Shown: positions 11,636-24,500 of the stretch, one piece after another
Layout: every line of letters begins with the position of its first letter
Numbering within the stretch: position 1 is the first letter of the stretch
NCBI RefSeq assembly: GCF_027579695.1
Contig: NC_083577.1
Coordinates: 32,353,198 to 32,417,197, forward strand
Length of the DNA stretch: 64,000 nt
From: Neoarius graeffei
Taxonomy: Eukaryota > Chordata > Actinopteri > Siluriformes > Ariidae
Direction of reading: 5' to 3'
Position numbers and translations under genes: made by a program
The notes under the pieces: generated by a model
Seen by the model: the letters and a program-made list of their open reading frames with translations, nothing else
What the model was told of the DNA's origin: nothing
Databases searched by the model: none

Positions 11636-12040
11636 TAAGAGATCTAATATTTAATAGCTCCACCTTTAGATCAAAGGTGCTGGCAGCGGCTGTACAGTCA
11701 GTATGATCTAATTTTATATTGATTAGGTTCCTGGAACAAACTCTGAATATTTCTACCTTTTTGTTGAGCTCGGGGAACAGACAGTCTCAATGTGGTGGAC
11801 CCTGAGTGACAACTCTGTGCAGCTAGCAGACAGTCGGTTTAGTCTGTTCGTCTGCTCCCTGGCCTTGGCTCTGGATTGTCAGAAATTCACTAGGCCTGTT
11901 CTGAGACTATGACCTATGCTGCAGAAAATGAGAGCAGCACCTTCCCGAGTGGGATGGATACCGTCCCGCCCTAACAGGCCACCAGTTTGAACTGCATAAG
12001 AATTACAAAGGTGTGGAAAGGCTGGTTGTGTAGGTCATAG
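11636..12040 (-). mobile_element. L2-type LINE, probable 5' region
   Basis: This stretch follows the TA of the Tc1 insertion and is continuous with the LINE piece at 8842-8934 once the Tc1 is removed. No domain can be named in it; assignment to the LINE rests on position only. It ends where a different SINE has inserted. Confidence 0.5.
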
Positions 12041-12059
12041 CAGGCAAACCAGAACTTTT

Positions 12060-12236
12060 CTTTTTAAAGATTTTCTTTGGGCTTTTTCACCTTTATTGGA
12101 TAGGACAGTGTAGAGACAGGAAATAAGCAGGGGAGAGAGAGACGGGGAGGGATCGGGAAATGACCTCGGGCCGGAATCAAACCCGGGTCCCCGGATTTAT
12201 GGCATGGCGCCTTATCCACCTGAGCCACGATGCCCC
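12060..12236 (-). mobile_element. Second SINE type (tRNA-headed, ~177 bp) with 19-bp TSD
   Basis: On the minus strand it starts GGGGGCATCGTGGCTCAGGT (A-box region), has the B-box GGGTTTGATTCC and ends near a CCTATCCAATAAAGGTGAAA motif. A 19-bp duplication starting CAGGCAA and ending GAACTTTT lies at 12041-12059 and 12237-12255 with one mismatch. It differs from the Mermaid-like SINEs elsewhere in the window. Confidence 0.85.
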
Positions 12237-12255
12237 CAGGCAAGCCAGAACTTTT

Positions 12256-12486
12256 GACATATCAGTCAGGAGGCAAGTTGAATACTGATCAAAAGAAGCT
12301 TCCCAGCAATTATTATTTTTTAGATATAGGTCCTATATAATATTAAGAACAAATAAAGTTAAAGATAATAAGATAGTTGAGAATTATTTGCTCACTGCTT
12401 TTATAAAGGATAACTTTTTAGAATTGCACTTTTAGTCTATCTAACAGCTTAATTCAGATGCTAATACTCCATTAAGCTTTATATAT

Positions 12487-12490
<4 letters not shown>
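12256..12490. other. No recognisable feature
   Basis: AT-rich sequence between the SINE and a CA repeat. It may be more of the LINE 5' region, but nothing shows this. Confidence 0.5.

Positions 12491-12530
<40 letters not shown>
12491..12530. repeat. (CA)n microsatellite
   Basis: Twenty CA units in a row. Confidence 0.97.
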
Positions 12531-12532
<2 letters not shown>

Positions 12533-12910
12533 GCCCTCCACAATTATTGTCACCCCTTGTAAAGATTAGGAAAGAGTGAGAATGTTTTTGAAACACTAGT
12601 ACAACTTTGACTGGAACCGTGTTCAATGGTCTAATGAAACAACAATGGAGCTCTTTGGCAATAAACACTCAAGGTGGGTTTGGCATAAAAAGAAGGATGG
12701 CGATAATAAAAAGAACCCTATCTCAATTGTAAAATATGGTGGAAGTTCTGTGATGTTTTGGGACTGTTTTTCCTCCAAGGACCCTGGAAACTTTGGTAGG
12801 GTACATGGCATCATGGACTCCATGAAATACCAGGACATTTGAAATTAAAATCTGGCTGCCTTTGCCAGGAAACTAAAACTGGGTCGTCATTGGATCTTAT
12901 ACACTAATGC
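12531..12910 (+). pseudogene. Degraded Tc1-like fragment
   Basis: The start CCACAATTATTGTCACCCCT resembles a Tc1 terminal repeat. Downstream, FDWNRVQWSNETTMELFGN-like residues and the frame at 12645-12842 (VWHKKKDGDNKKNPIS, KYGGSSVMFWDCFSSKDPG) match the block around the first catalytic Asp of Tc1 transposases, here Asn. Both ends of the gene are missing. Confidence 0.75.
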
Positions 12911-13497
12911 ACTTATAATTAATAAAACATTGGAGGAAGGTGTGTGAGAAGTCAAACTACAGTTTTGTAGATGATTTGTTTTCACATAACACACAAGTCT
13001 GGATCTCAAAGAAACTGCTGGAAAAGTAAAACTGAAATTAACACTTGTCACTCGTATGTGCAATTATACATCAAATATAATCCGGATTAAAGGTGTGTGT
13101 GTGTGGGGGGGCTTGTGCACAGTTCTGGATATACAGGTTGGACGAAAATGCTTGGTTTTATGAAAAACACTTTGAGGCAGAAAATTTGTCAGGACAAAGT
13201 GAACTCAAAACATAGAGCAGGCACAGTGCAGGTGATGAGCAAATCGACAGGGAGAGACTCGATAATGATAACAAACCGGGATATCAAACACAGAATAAGC
13301 ATCTCACTAACGTCCCTAGTAAAGACCAAGTGTGAGATTTCACAGTGATTAATTGAAATCGAGAGATTCTGAATGTGATGTGGTCGGTACTTTTGAGAAT
13401 CATGGAAGTTGGAGTTTGTGTTTTCAGTTGAGGGAGATGAGACAGATCTTGTCATGTTTTAACCCATATGATACAGCAGCCAGGGATAATGGATGGG
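12911..13497. other. No gene seen; short GT-rich run
   Basis: Frames here are short, and those on opposite strands at 13097-13348 and 13189-13455 overlap each other without domain content. A GT/G run lies near 13093-13111. Confidence 0.5.
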
Positions 13498-13509
13498 AGT
13501 TAAATATCA

Positions 13510-13859
13510 TCCATCCATCCATTATCTGTTGGTGCTTATCCTGTACAGGGTCGCAGGCAAGCTGGAGCCTATCCCAGCTGACTATGAGTGAGAAGCTGGG
13601 TACACCCTGGACAAGTCACCAGGTCATTGCAGGGCTGACACACAAACAACCATTCACACTCACACCTATGGTCAATTTAGAGCCTAACCTGCATGTCTTT
13701 GGACTGTGGGGGAAACCAGAGCACCTGGAGGAAACCCATACAGACACGGGAAGAACATGCAAACTCCACATGGAAAGGCCCTCATCAGCTGCTGGGCTCG
13801 AACCCAGACCTTCTTGCCGTGAGACGACAGTGCTAACGACTACACCACCATACTGCCCA
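13510..13859 (-). mobile_element. Mermaid/Merman-like SINE, (ATGG)n tail subtype
   Basis: The tail CCATCCATCCATT is at the left and the tRNA head at the right. AGTTAAATATCA at 13498-13509 and 13860-13871 is the target duplication. It differs from the (ATGAG)n copies by its tail and several body positions. Confidence 0.92.
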
Positions 13860-13871
13860 AGTTAAATATCA

Positions 13872-14597
13872 CTTGCGGTTAAATGGCGATTGAGAAAATT
13901 GTTGCTTTTAACACCTTTAATGACTGATTCACTCACCTGCCTCTCTCTTCCACATCCTCTCAGTGGTCAGTTACACAGACTGAACACATCTCTGATACTA
14001 ATCATGAAAATAACAATCACTGCACACATCTGTACAAATATATAATTGCCCACATCACAAACATTTTAACTGTTAATGATAAACATCACATAGATTACAT
14101 ATGTATTCATTTATGCATCTTTTAATTGTCCAATTATGCAGATTAACAATGTTTAATATTAATATGAACAAATTAATTTTATTTCACTCAGAACTGATTT
14201 GAACTTGTGACTCATCACCAGGCCAGCATTAACATACAAATCCATCTGATCTTTGCAAAACCACTGCTGGTGAAGGGAAACTTTAAAGCTTGAACTCCAC
14301 TGTGCTCCACTGCACAGTTTCAAATATAACGCACACACACACACACAGCTAAAACATTTCATCCAAGATTAACAGCAAAACGCTAACAAATACAGTAAAG
14401 ACATGAGCTTTCAAATTGTTTATTTAAAACTATTTAAGATACATCAATAAAAATAATCTTTTCAACTCATTCTATATTTAAACACGTTTATGATTTTAAT
14501 GAAATGCTATGTCATTATTTTGAGTTAATAACTTGTTATTTCAAGATGGGTTTCATTATGTAACTAATTATTTTGACTTACTCAGGCTTTCAAAATA
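13872..14597. other. No gene seen
   Basis: AT-rich sequence with a short CA run at 14332-14347 and no convincing frame or known repeat. Confidence 0.5.
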
Positions 14598-15980
14598 CAA
14601 CCCCGATTCCAAAAAAGTTGGGACAAAGTACAAATTGTAAATAAAAACGGAATGCAATGATGTGGAAGTTTCAAAATTCCATATTTAATTCAGAATAGAA
14701 CATAGATGACATATCAAATGTTTAAACTGAAAAAAGGTATCATTTAAAGAGAAAAATTAGGTGATTTTAAATTTCAAATGTTTTCTATGGGTGAAAAGAT
14801 CTGGACTGCAGGCTGGCCAGTTCAGTACCTGGACCCGTCTTCTACGCAGCCATGATGCTGTAATTGATACAGTATGTGGTTTGGCATTGTCATGTTGGAA
14901 AATGCAAGGTCTTCCCTGAAAGAGACGTCGTCTGGATGGGAGCATATGTTGCTCTAGAACCTGGATATACCTTTCAGCATTGATGGTGTCTTTCCAGATG
15001 TGTAAGCTGCCCATACCACACGCACTAATGCAACCCCATACCATCAGAGATGCAGGCTTCTGAACTGAGTGCTGATAACAACTTGGGTCGTCCTTCTCCT
15101 CTTTAGTCCAAATGACACGGCGTCCCTGATTTCCATAAAGAACTTCAAATTTTGATTCGTCTGACCACAGAAGTTTTCCACTTTGCCACAGTCCATTTTA
15201 AATGAGCCTTGACCCAGAGAAGACGTCTGCGCTTCTGGATCATGTTTAGATACGGCTTCTTCTTTGAACTACAGAGTTTTAGCTGGCAACGGCGGATGGC
15301 ATGGTGAATTGTGTTCACAGATAATGTTCTCTGGAAATATTCCTGAGCCCATTTTGTGATTTCCAATACAGAAGAATGCCTGTATGTGATGCAGTGCCGT
15401 CTAAGGGCCCAAAGATCACGGGCACCCAGTATGGTTTTCCGGCCTTGACCCTTATGCACAGAGATTCTTCCAGATTCTCTGAATCTTTTGATGATATTAT
15501 GCACTGTAGATGATGATATGTTCAAACTCTTTGCAATTTTACACTGTCGAACTCCTTTCTGATATTGCTCCACTATTTGTCGGCGCAGAATTAGGGGGAT
15601 TGGTGATCCTCTTCTCATCTTTAATTGTGAGAGCCGCTGCCACTCCAAGATGCTCTTTTTATACCCAGTCATGTTAATGACCTATTGCCAATTGACCTAA
15701 TGAGTTGCAATTTGGTCCTCCAGCTGTTCCTTTTTTGTACCTTTAACTTTTCCAGCCTCTTATTGCCCCTGTCCCAACTTTTTTGAGATGTGTTGCTGTC
15801 ATGAAATTTCAAATGAGCCAATATTTGGCATGAAATTTCAAAATGTCTCACTTTTGACATTTGATATGTTGTCTATGTTCTATTGTGAATACAATATCAG
15901 TTTTTGAGATTTGTAAATTATTCCATTCCGTTTTTATTTACACTTTGTACTTTGTCCCAACTTTTTTGGAATTGGGGTTG
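14598..15980 (-). mobile_element. Tc1-like transposon, internally deleted
   Basis: TA at 14596-14597 and 15981-15982 flanks ends CAACCCCGATTCC and GGAATTGGGGTTG. It is the same family as 8935-11635, on the opposite strand. Comparison shows loss of roughly 190-230 bp, removing the end of the transposase; the break lies at a shared ATTT, suggesting a microhomology deletion. Confidence 0.92.
14757..15672 (-). pseudogene. Tc1 transposase lacking C-terminus, one frameshift
   Basis: It starts MTGYKKSILEW at 15672 and keeps the DNA-binding region (KSLNISSSTVHNIIKRF). A one-base deletion after KWTVAKWKT (about 15167) shifts the frame before the first catalytic Asp. The second part, to 14757, keeps [13 protein letters not shown] and [11 protein letters not shown] and then diverges at SPDLF, so the catalytic Glu and everything after it are lost. 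Confidence 0.88.
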
Positions 15981-15982
15981 TA

Positions 15983-16195
15983 TATATTTACACATGATAT
16001 ACATGAGGATGCATTTTGAGATGTTATTTGAGTAAATTTATTATTTCAAGATATTTTGAGTCACTTAAAAAAAAGTGTGCTTCAGGGTTTCCAAAAGGAA
16101 AAAAAAGACTGACACAAAGAACAATAATCTTTTCATCTGCAATATTTTATTAATGAACTGGAATAAAACAACAAACATAACCGATCAGGGCTGGG
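15983..16195. other. No feature recognised
   Basis: Short AT-rich flank between two transposons. Confidence 0.5.
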
Positions 16196-17925
16196 TTTCC
16201 CGATAACGTTGCACTTTAGGGTTTAAGAACAAGTTTAAAGATGCTCTTAATCAACGAATATTGCCTCTGTATGTGGCTTTCCCAAACACACTCATAACAA
16301 GGAGTTTTAAGAGCAATTTTACTCAGAGCTACCTTGCAACATGCGTCCTCGCTAAAGGCATTAGTAGTTGCTAAATCCAGTCGATGAGGTCACATGGCTT
16401 TTGTTTTAACCAAAAACCAATGAAATATAAAGTGCTTAAAATATCTTAATATATTATATTGTGGGGTGCCACGGTGGTTAGCACTGTTGCCTCACAGCAA
16501 GAAGTTTCTGGGTTTGAGCCCAGTGGCCGACAAGGGCCTTTCTGTGTGGAGTTTGCATGTTCTCCACGTGTCTGCGTGGGTTTCCTCCGGGTGCTCCGGT
16601 CTCCCCCACAGTCCAAAGATATGCACGTAGGGCTAATCGGTGGCTCTAAATTGACCATAGGTGTGAATGTGAGTGTGAATCATTATTTGTCTCTATGCGT
16701 TAGCCCTGCAATGACTTAGCGACGTGTCCAGGGTGTACCCCGCCTCTCGCCCATAGTCAGCTGGGATAGGCTCCAGCTTGTCTGTGCCCCTGCATAGGAT
16801 AAGCAGTTACAGATGATGGATGGATATTGTATCATCATTAAGCATTACATATATAATACGGTAATTAATAATTGAAACTATTTTACATTTTTGGACAATA
16901 ACATTTTTTATTCCAAGCATGTTTTTCAATTAAATGAACAAATGTTCACATGAAATAATGAGTGAATAATAAGCTAAATAATTCAGTAAAATGTTTTCCC
17001 TTTGCCTGCTCATTTCACTGTTACCCAATCAAGAGCTTAAGGTCCCTTATAAATTGTCATACATCTGAGTAGTGTTTGGCATATGAAGGAGGTATCTATC
17101 CCATCACCTGCCTCCTCTCCACAGACAGCAGTGCCTCCCCACCCCTCATGGCTGGCCCCGCTGCCTCCTCATCCCCTGGACCCTCTCAACTGACCACTTC
17201 CCAGTCTGCAGGCAGTCAAAGTACAGCTGGCCAAGAGTGTAAATGCAGCTGAAATCTGCTAAACTTTGAGAAGGAACGGCTCCAGTTGCTCCGAGGCCTG
17301 CATGACCAAAGGGAGTGGCACCATCAAGAATGGATAGCCATTAAACAGGCAAAACCAGACCTGCTGGCCAGACAAGTGGAGCTTCAGAGTGACTTCGCTG
17401 GAGTGCATCCATGATTATTTCAATTGTTCTCCACAATGCCAAGTTGGCAATGTTTTGCCCTTATACAAACAATGTTACAGGTGCAGCAGTTTGTCCAATT
17501 TATGACACTAAATTAGGTCTTAATTGCTGACCAATGGAGTTATTTTGATTAAAATGTGGCATTACCAATGTGACATTATGAAATTTCTTTTAATACACAC
17601 AAATCCACAACATTGAAATCTAGTCATAAATGTTATGCATATATTAATTTAATAATTAACTCGATGTACTTGCAACATACAAGAAAAAGAATTGAGTACG
17701 GGCAGCATATTCACCACCAGTTTCCACCCATTGATTGGAAGGGAGTCCCTCAGAGCTGCATGTGCATTCTGTGTATTTGGCTGCAAGCGAAATCTTCACA
17801 GAGTGAACTAAAGTACTAATTTGGCTACAGCGGTGTTTGGGAAAACCATGTTAGCTTAAAAATGGTTCTTAAGAGATAGTTAAAGACGCTCTTAGCATTA
17901 AGAATCTTTCGGGAAACCCTCTCCA
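16196..17925 (+). mobile_element. Decayed DNA transposon with GGGTTTCCCGA ends, possibly Harbinger-related
   Basis: The left end reads GGGCTGGGTTTCCCGATAAC and the right end contains TTTCGGGAAACCC; subterminal TTAAGA/GCTCTTA repeats occur on both sides, so these look like inverted ends of one element. Inside, around 17255-17400, one frame resembles the Leu/Gln/Glu-rich tail of a Myb/SANT accessory protein (LRGLHDQREWHHQEWI, then QVELQ), which Harbinger elements often carry. No transposase or clear target duplication was found. A SINE sits inside it. Confidence 0.5.
16463..16823 (+). mobile_element. Mermaid/Merman-like SINE, (GATG)n tail
   Basis: The head CCACGGTGGTTAGCACTG and body are typical; the tail is GATGGATGGAT. 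ATATTGT at 16456-16462 and 16824-16830 is a likely short target duplication. Confidence 0.88.
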
Positions 17926-17976
17926 GATTCACCCTTACAGAGAACACTGAAGTGGGAGGATTTTTAGAAAAGATTC

Positions 17977-18461
17977 TTAACCAAACACACGTAGGAATGG
18001 CAATAATTTATCTGTAAACGTGTGCGAGAAAGTGTGCAAGTGTGCGTTAGTGAGAGGGTCGGCGAATGACAGCTTTCCTCTTTCCCAGTCCAGCTTCACT
18101 CTGATTCTCTGGAGTTTCTGTGCTACTGAGAGGAGAGTGACCGACTGTGGTGTAGAACGTGCACTATATTCACCATCATAATACCCCACATACCAGATTC
18201 CATTTCTGGAGAATATGTCCCCCTTCCTCTGAACAGATGCTGTCATCACACCTACAATCCAGTATGTACAATCTCCAACTTCAACATCCCAGCAGTGTGT
18301 GCCTGAGTTAAAGCCCTCAGAACCTAGGATGCACCAATAGCTATCAAACCTCTCTGGATTATCAGGAAGTATCTGTTCCTCATCACTGAGTCTCACACTG
18401 GTCAGATCATCAGATACAATGAGTTCAGGATGAACAGTGTTGGGGTCCAGAGTTACAAGTG
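17977..18461 (-). CDS. TRIM gene exon 6: PRY-SPRY (B30.2) domain
   Basis: The exon starts after TTTGTTTCAG and completes the Thr codon, continuing [16 protein letters not shown] (PRY), then [36 protein letters not shown] and [15 protein letters not shown] (SPRY), before [12 protein letters not shown] and stop. Homologues usually run about 20 residues further (a FPFFY and LRILPV-type end), so the last strands appear lost or replaced. The stop lies about 50 bases from the end of the decayed transposon at 16196-17925. Confidence 0.9.
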
Positions 18462-18467
18462 CTGAAA

Positions 18468-18508
<41 letters not shown>

Positions 18509-21500
18509 TTTTACATTTTGTTTTGATGGAGCTAATCCAACTTAATCTTTACATTAGCATGGAACTAGCTAACATTTGCCTAAACCAAAGAAATTAAAAC
18601 TGTAATTCCAAAGTTGATTAATAAACATGCATAACTTAACATGCTTTGTGTCTTTTTCTTTGTGTTTAAATTACAAATTTAAACAAACAATCTTTATAAC
18701 TGTAATTCTCAAACTTTTGTAAAATGTTAAACTGCTCCATTTTTTCACTCAGTCCCTCTGCTCATGCGTCAGGCTAAGGATAGGCAGATCAATCCCAAAA
18801 TATCAATATTTTGATCTTGATGGTTCAATTTTGAAAATCAATCCTTTTATTAAAAAATGGATAACAGGTATAGCTTTAAAGCGCTTATTTAATTAATTTT
18901 ATTTTTTGCTCATTTTTTAAATTATTGGTTAGGAACTACTTTTCCTTCCACCTTCTCACTCTGCTCTCAACAACAGCAGTAGTCAGGCAGTAGTAAAGAA
19001 CATGCCACGCAGAGAAACAGATCCTGCCAATTCTCCAGCAGTTACACAATGGCAAAGAGGAACTGAAGCATTGTTTGGAGCTATTTCACTGTTGAACAAC
19101 ACTGAAGCAAAATGTGACATATGTTACAAAAAAAAAGAAACTGTCAGGTATTGTTGTAATACTGCAAGCCTGTTGAAATGCTTAAATTGCCACACAAAAG
19201 AGCATGAAGATGTAGAGCAGAAACGAGGAGAGGCAGAGAAAGAGCAAGAAGTTAGCTCCACTTCTGATAGAGTGAAGCACATTTCTCAAACAGAAGCTTT
19301 TCAGAGAGGCAGGCATTACCAAGGTAACCAGTGATAATAGGATTGTCGTGACCTGAAGGCCGAAACACAAACTGGGTGGCTGGGTCAGGGATCATGAAAA
19401 TGGGTGCCATGGTGAACCTGCTCTTTAGTGAGGTAAAGGTAGTCGTGGCATGGTTAGTCCAAGAAAAGGGGCGCTTGGAAGATGTGAGCTTGGTCAGAAG
19501 AGGGGCAATGTAGGTATAGTTTCTGATAAACCATCAATAGAAATTAGAGAACTCCAAGAAGCGCTGCAATTCCTTAGAGGAGGAGGGAACAGGCCACTGA
19601 GAGACCCCATTGACCTTGTTGGGGCCCATGTGAATCACTCCTGGGGATACTGCAAAGCCCAGAAAAGAATCAGTGCGCTTGTGGAACTCACACTTTTCTG
19701 CCTTGGCAAAAAAAATGATTCTCCAGGAGTCATTGCAGGACTTGCCTGATGTGGAATCAAGGAGTTTCAAATGAGAAAGAGAAAAGATGAGAACATCGTT
19801 TAAACATATGAAGGCAAATTGGTTCACGAAATCTCGTAGGACATCATTGATTAGAGTTTGAAAGACAAAGGGAGCATTAGTAAGCCCAAATTGAAGAACC
19901 AAGTATTCATAGTGATTAAATATGATTTTTCACTCATCCCCTTCTCTTCTTCACACCAGGTGATAGGCACTGTAGTGGTCCTATTTGGAGAAAAATGGAG
20001 TCCCCTATAGTAATTTGAAGGCTGTGGAAGTGATTGGTAAGGGGTACTGGTTCTTGACTTTGATAGCATCAAGTCCCCAATAGTCAGTGCAGGGCCTGAG
20101 AGACTTATCTGTCTTCTTCTCCACAAAAAAGAAACAAAACAAAAAAAACCCCACCCCTTCTCCTGCCAGGGACAATGGTGGATGGATAATGCCAGCTGTT
20201 AGACTCGGCAATGTATTTGTCCTTAGCCTCTCTTTCCAGAGGGGACAGAGAATAGATATGTCCTTTGGGAGGAGTGGTCCCAGGCAACAGTTCTATGGTG
20301 CAATCGTAAGGCCGATCAGGGAAGTGAAGTGGCGCAAGCCTTGCTGAATACCAGACAAAGGTCCAGACATTTGAGAGGCACATTAGGAAGCTCCATGGTT
20401 TCATTGGGGCTGATAACTTGAAAGGCCAGGAGTCCGAGCCGAAGAAAGGCAGGTAGCCGGGCAGCAAGTACTCCATAAGAGGATGGTCCCATCACTCCAG
20501 TTGATGTGGGGATTGTGTAGTTGTAACCAGGGGAGGCCAAGCGCAATAGGCTCAAGAGAATCATTCAAGGCATGGAAAGAAATTGATTCGATGTAGTTAC
20601 CAGAGACCTTCAAAGTTACCAGGTCTGTGATGTGGGAGATGGGACTGAGTTCAGCCCTGTTCAGAGCTCTGGTCACAAGGGGACAATCTAATTCTCGTAA
20701 GTAAATGCCAGGAAGTCTTGATAAAACTCTGGTCTGCACCAGAGTCAATGAGGCTTTGACAGACTGAATCAAAATTATCTTGATTGCATGTCAAGATAAT
20801 TCTGAAAAATTAGCTTGACACACAATGCTGACCTTTGGCAGGGGAAGAACATGTAGAAACAGGCAGCTGTATCTCTGTATATACTTGTGGGCAGACCTTC
20901 TTACCAGGCAATGGGAGATAAAATGTCCAGAAAGTCCACAGCAAAAGCAGGAACTAGTCTCACGACAGTGCCTTCTTTCTTCTCGAGTGACCCAGGTCCT
21001 GCACAATGACATGGGCTCTGATTCATCAGAGGTGGGACCTTCCCAGGTTTTAACCTATGGCTTCTTCTCCAATTGCACAGCTGTAAGCACGCGTTCATCT
21101 AACCAGCAAAGTCCATCAGGCCATCCAGGCTCTCAGGAAGGTCATGAGGCACAATCTCATCCAGGATGACATGATTTGGCTAATGATAGAAGGTGTCATA
21201 TGAGGCACTAGTGTTCCAATCTGCTGCCCTGGCTAGGATTCGGACTTCAATAACAATCAAAACTGATCGGGATCTTGGCTTCTGCCCCATTAGCTGTCTA
21301 GCTGCCTCTGTGCCCTTGGGAGAACAGTCAAAAACCTCCTGCATTTCTTTCATAAACTCCTTAAAGCTTGAATAGCAAGGAGCCCTGGTGTCCCAGACAG
21401 CTGTTTCCCACTCACATGACTTTCCCATTAAAAGCATGATAACATATGCTGCATGAGAGCTCTCAGAAGGGAAAGCAAACACCTGGAGTTCCATTGCTAT

Positions 21501-24500
21501 GGAGCACTGAGAAAGGAACGAATGGGAGGTACTGTGGAACGTGCAAGTGAGGCATTTGGGGAGTGCACACTCCAGCTCCTGCCCACCACCCCCATCTTTA
21601 CTTCTGCCAGGGACTCTCTACAACCTCTAATGCTGGAGGCCCACCCCACCACAGCCTCAAGTGTCTCCATTTGTGAGAGGGACATCAAGCTCTTTAAGAA
21701 GCTGAACCATCTCAGAGCAGCAGGTCCGGACTCTGTCTCACCAATTACCCTGAAGCACTGTGCTGAATCAACTGTTTCCAGTGTTCACTGATATCTTAAA
21801 ACACATCACTGGAGACATGCCACGTGCCAGCCTGCTTTAAGGCCTCCACCATTATCCCCATCCCCAAAAAGCCAAGGATCACAGACCCATCACTCTGACT
21901 TCTGTGGTTATGAAATCCTTTGAGTGCCTTGTGCTTTACGATCTTAGTCATCACTGACCCACTCCTGGGCCCCATGCAGTTCACCTACAGATCCAACACA
22001 TCTGTAGACAATGCTGTTAACATGGCTCTTCATGTCATCCTCCAGGACCAGGACTCCTCAGGAACCTATGCTAGGATCCTGCTTGTGGATTTTAGACCTG
22101 CCCTCAACACCATCCCACCTCTTCTGCAGGACAAGCTCTCCCAGCTTAGTGTGCCTGACTCCACCTGCAGGGGGATCACCAACTATCTGTCTAACAGGAA
22201 GCAAGACATGAAGCTAGGAAAACACATTTTTGACTCCCAAACCATCAGCACCAGATTCCCCCCCAGGCTGTGTCCTCTCTCCTCTACTCTTCTCCCTGTA
22301 CACAAACATCTGCACCTCCAGTCATCAGTCTGTCAATCTCCTAAAGTTTGCAGATGACACCACCCTCATTGGATTCATCTTGGATGAGGAGGAATCCGCT
22401 TTCAGGTGGAAAATTGACCATCTGGTGCCCTGGTGCAGGTAGAACAACTTTGAGCTCAATGCTCTAAAGACAGTGGAGATGATTCGACTTCAGGAGGAGC
22501 TCTGCCACACCCTCCCCCATCACCCTGTTTGACTCCCCAGTAACATCTGTGGAGTATTTCCACTTCCTGGGCACTACAATCACTCAGGACCTCAAGTGGG
22601 AGATGAATATCTGCCCTCTCACCAAGAAAGCACAGCAAAGGATGTACTTCCTGTAGCAGGTGAAGAAGTTTGATCTGCCAAAGACAATAATAGTGCACTT
22701 TTACACCGCTATCATTGAGTCAATTCTTACCTCCTCCATCACTGTCTAGTATGCTGCTATGACTGCCAGGGACAAGAGCAGACTGTAGCATATCATTCGC
22801 TCTGCCAAGAGGACAATTGACTGCAACCTTCCACTTCTTCAGGACCTGTATGAGTCCAGGACCCTGAGGAGAGCAGACAGGATTGTGGCCAACTCCCTCT
22901 CATCCCAGATGCAAACTTTGAGACATTCCCCTGTAGTAAGAGGTTGCAGTCAATCAGAACCAAAAGGCCAGCTTTTTCCCCATTGCAGCTGGCCTTGTCA
23001 ATAAGGTCAGGGACCTCATTGACTAAACTCTTAACTCACACTCTCATTGTGTAATAGAAATGCACTTCTCTGAACTGCAATTTTGCACGTTCATGGTCAT
23101 GTCATGTATCATCATCCTGTGAACATTCATTGCACAGTCCGGTACACACTGTACAGCTAGGTTATTTATTTAACCCACTGCACATATTCTCCTCTTGCAC
23201 ATTCGTGTCATGACTCTTTTTCATCCTGTGACCTATTTTTGCACATTCTGGGACATATTGGACAGCTTGGACTTCAAAACAACCCATGCACATACTCCTT
23301 AAATATGTATTTTTCAAAGTTGTATATTTTAGATTCTTATTATTTTTTATTTTATTTATACAAGTACTTTTGTCCATTTTTAAATTCCTTGAACTTAATT
23401 ATTCAAGCACCAAGCACCAAAGCAAATTCCTTGTATGTGATAACAAGGCAATAAACTCAATTGTACTTGGCAATAAACTCAATTCTGAATAAAAATGATT
23501 GTCCTGCAGTTATCCCACCTGTCAAGTGCTTCACTGTTCCATCCATGACAGAGACTGTTACACTGGTGCAAAAACCTGGGACACTGAAGGGAACTGCCCA
23601 TACAGAGTCCTTGCCATTTAAGGATGTCATCTATGCCCTCGATGCAGTGCAGCAAAACCAGCACCAAATGCTGCTTATCCTTCAACAACAGGAGCAGTGC
23701 TTTGAGGCCTTGTTGCAGGCTCAGCAGGCAGATCATTAGGCATTCTGGAACCTGCTTGCATCAGCGGGCACTCCAGCTGCCATGTCTATGGGCTTCCCCC
23801 ACATCACCCAGACAAAAATGGGCCCACACAATGATCCTGAGGCATTCCTGCCACTCTCTGAGCAAGCCGCGGAGGCATGGGGGTGGCCATTCGAGGAGTG
23901 AGTGGCTCACCTACTGCTGCTACTGACTGGGGGAATGCAGCTCTCCACTGACAACAGGCTGGAATATGCCGACCTATCCTGCAACATGTCAGCTGCATTC
24001 CCGAGCAACACAGACAGTGCTTCCGCACACTCACTCTGGAAGAGGTTGGCCGGCCATTTGCATTCGGCCAACAGCTCCAGGACACCTGCCAGTCGTGGCT
24101 GAGGGCAGAAGACCAAGACTTCCTCCCAGGTGAGTGATCCCCAAGCCGCCAGTGCAGGAGTGAAGCCTGGGCCAGTATCCTGGTGCTGCAGGGAACCTGG
24201 ACACTTCCAGGATCAGTGCCATGCAATGGAAGTTGGGGCAGTGGTCTGGATCTCCAACACGCCAGTGAGTGCCCTCGATCGGGCCAAAACATATCGCATA
24301 CCAGTGAGTATCCAGTGGCACTGGAACAGTTCATCACTTAGCTGCCAGAAGGGACAGCGGAGTGGGTCCAGTGCCACTAGCTGGCATCTCTGGATTGAGT
24401 GATCACATAGGCAGAGGACCATCTCGTGGCAGTTCCAGTGCTAGATGGACTTCCTGGCTCTCTCTCACTCCTTGTCCCCCACTGTCCTGTCCCTGTACCA

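Noticed and set aside
9055..15860. Near-identical 63-codon frames at 9055-9246 (+) and 15669-15860 (-)
   Set aside because: They lie in the inverted repeat and 5' region of the same Tc1 family, upstream of the transposase.
23804..24337. 177-codon minus-strand frame, and the similar one at 24547-24864
   Set aside because: Antisense to gag-protease of the Gmr1-like fragment; repeated because the DNA is duplicated.
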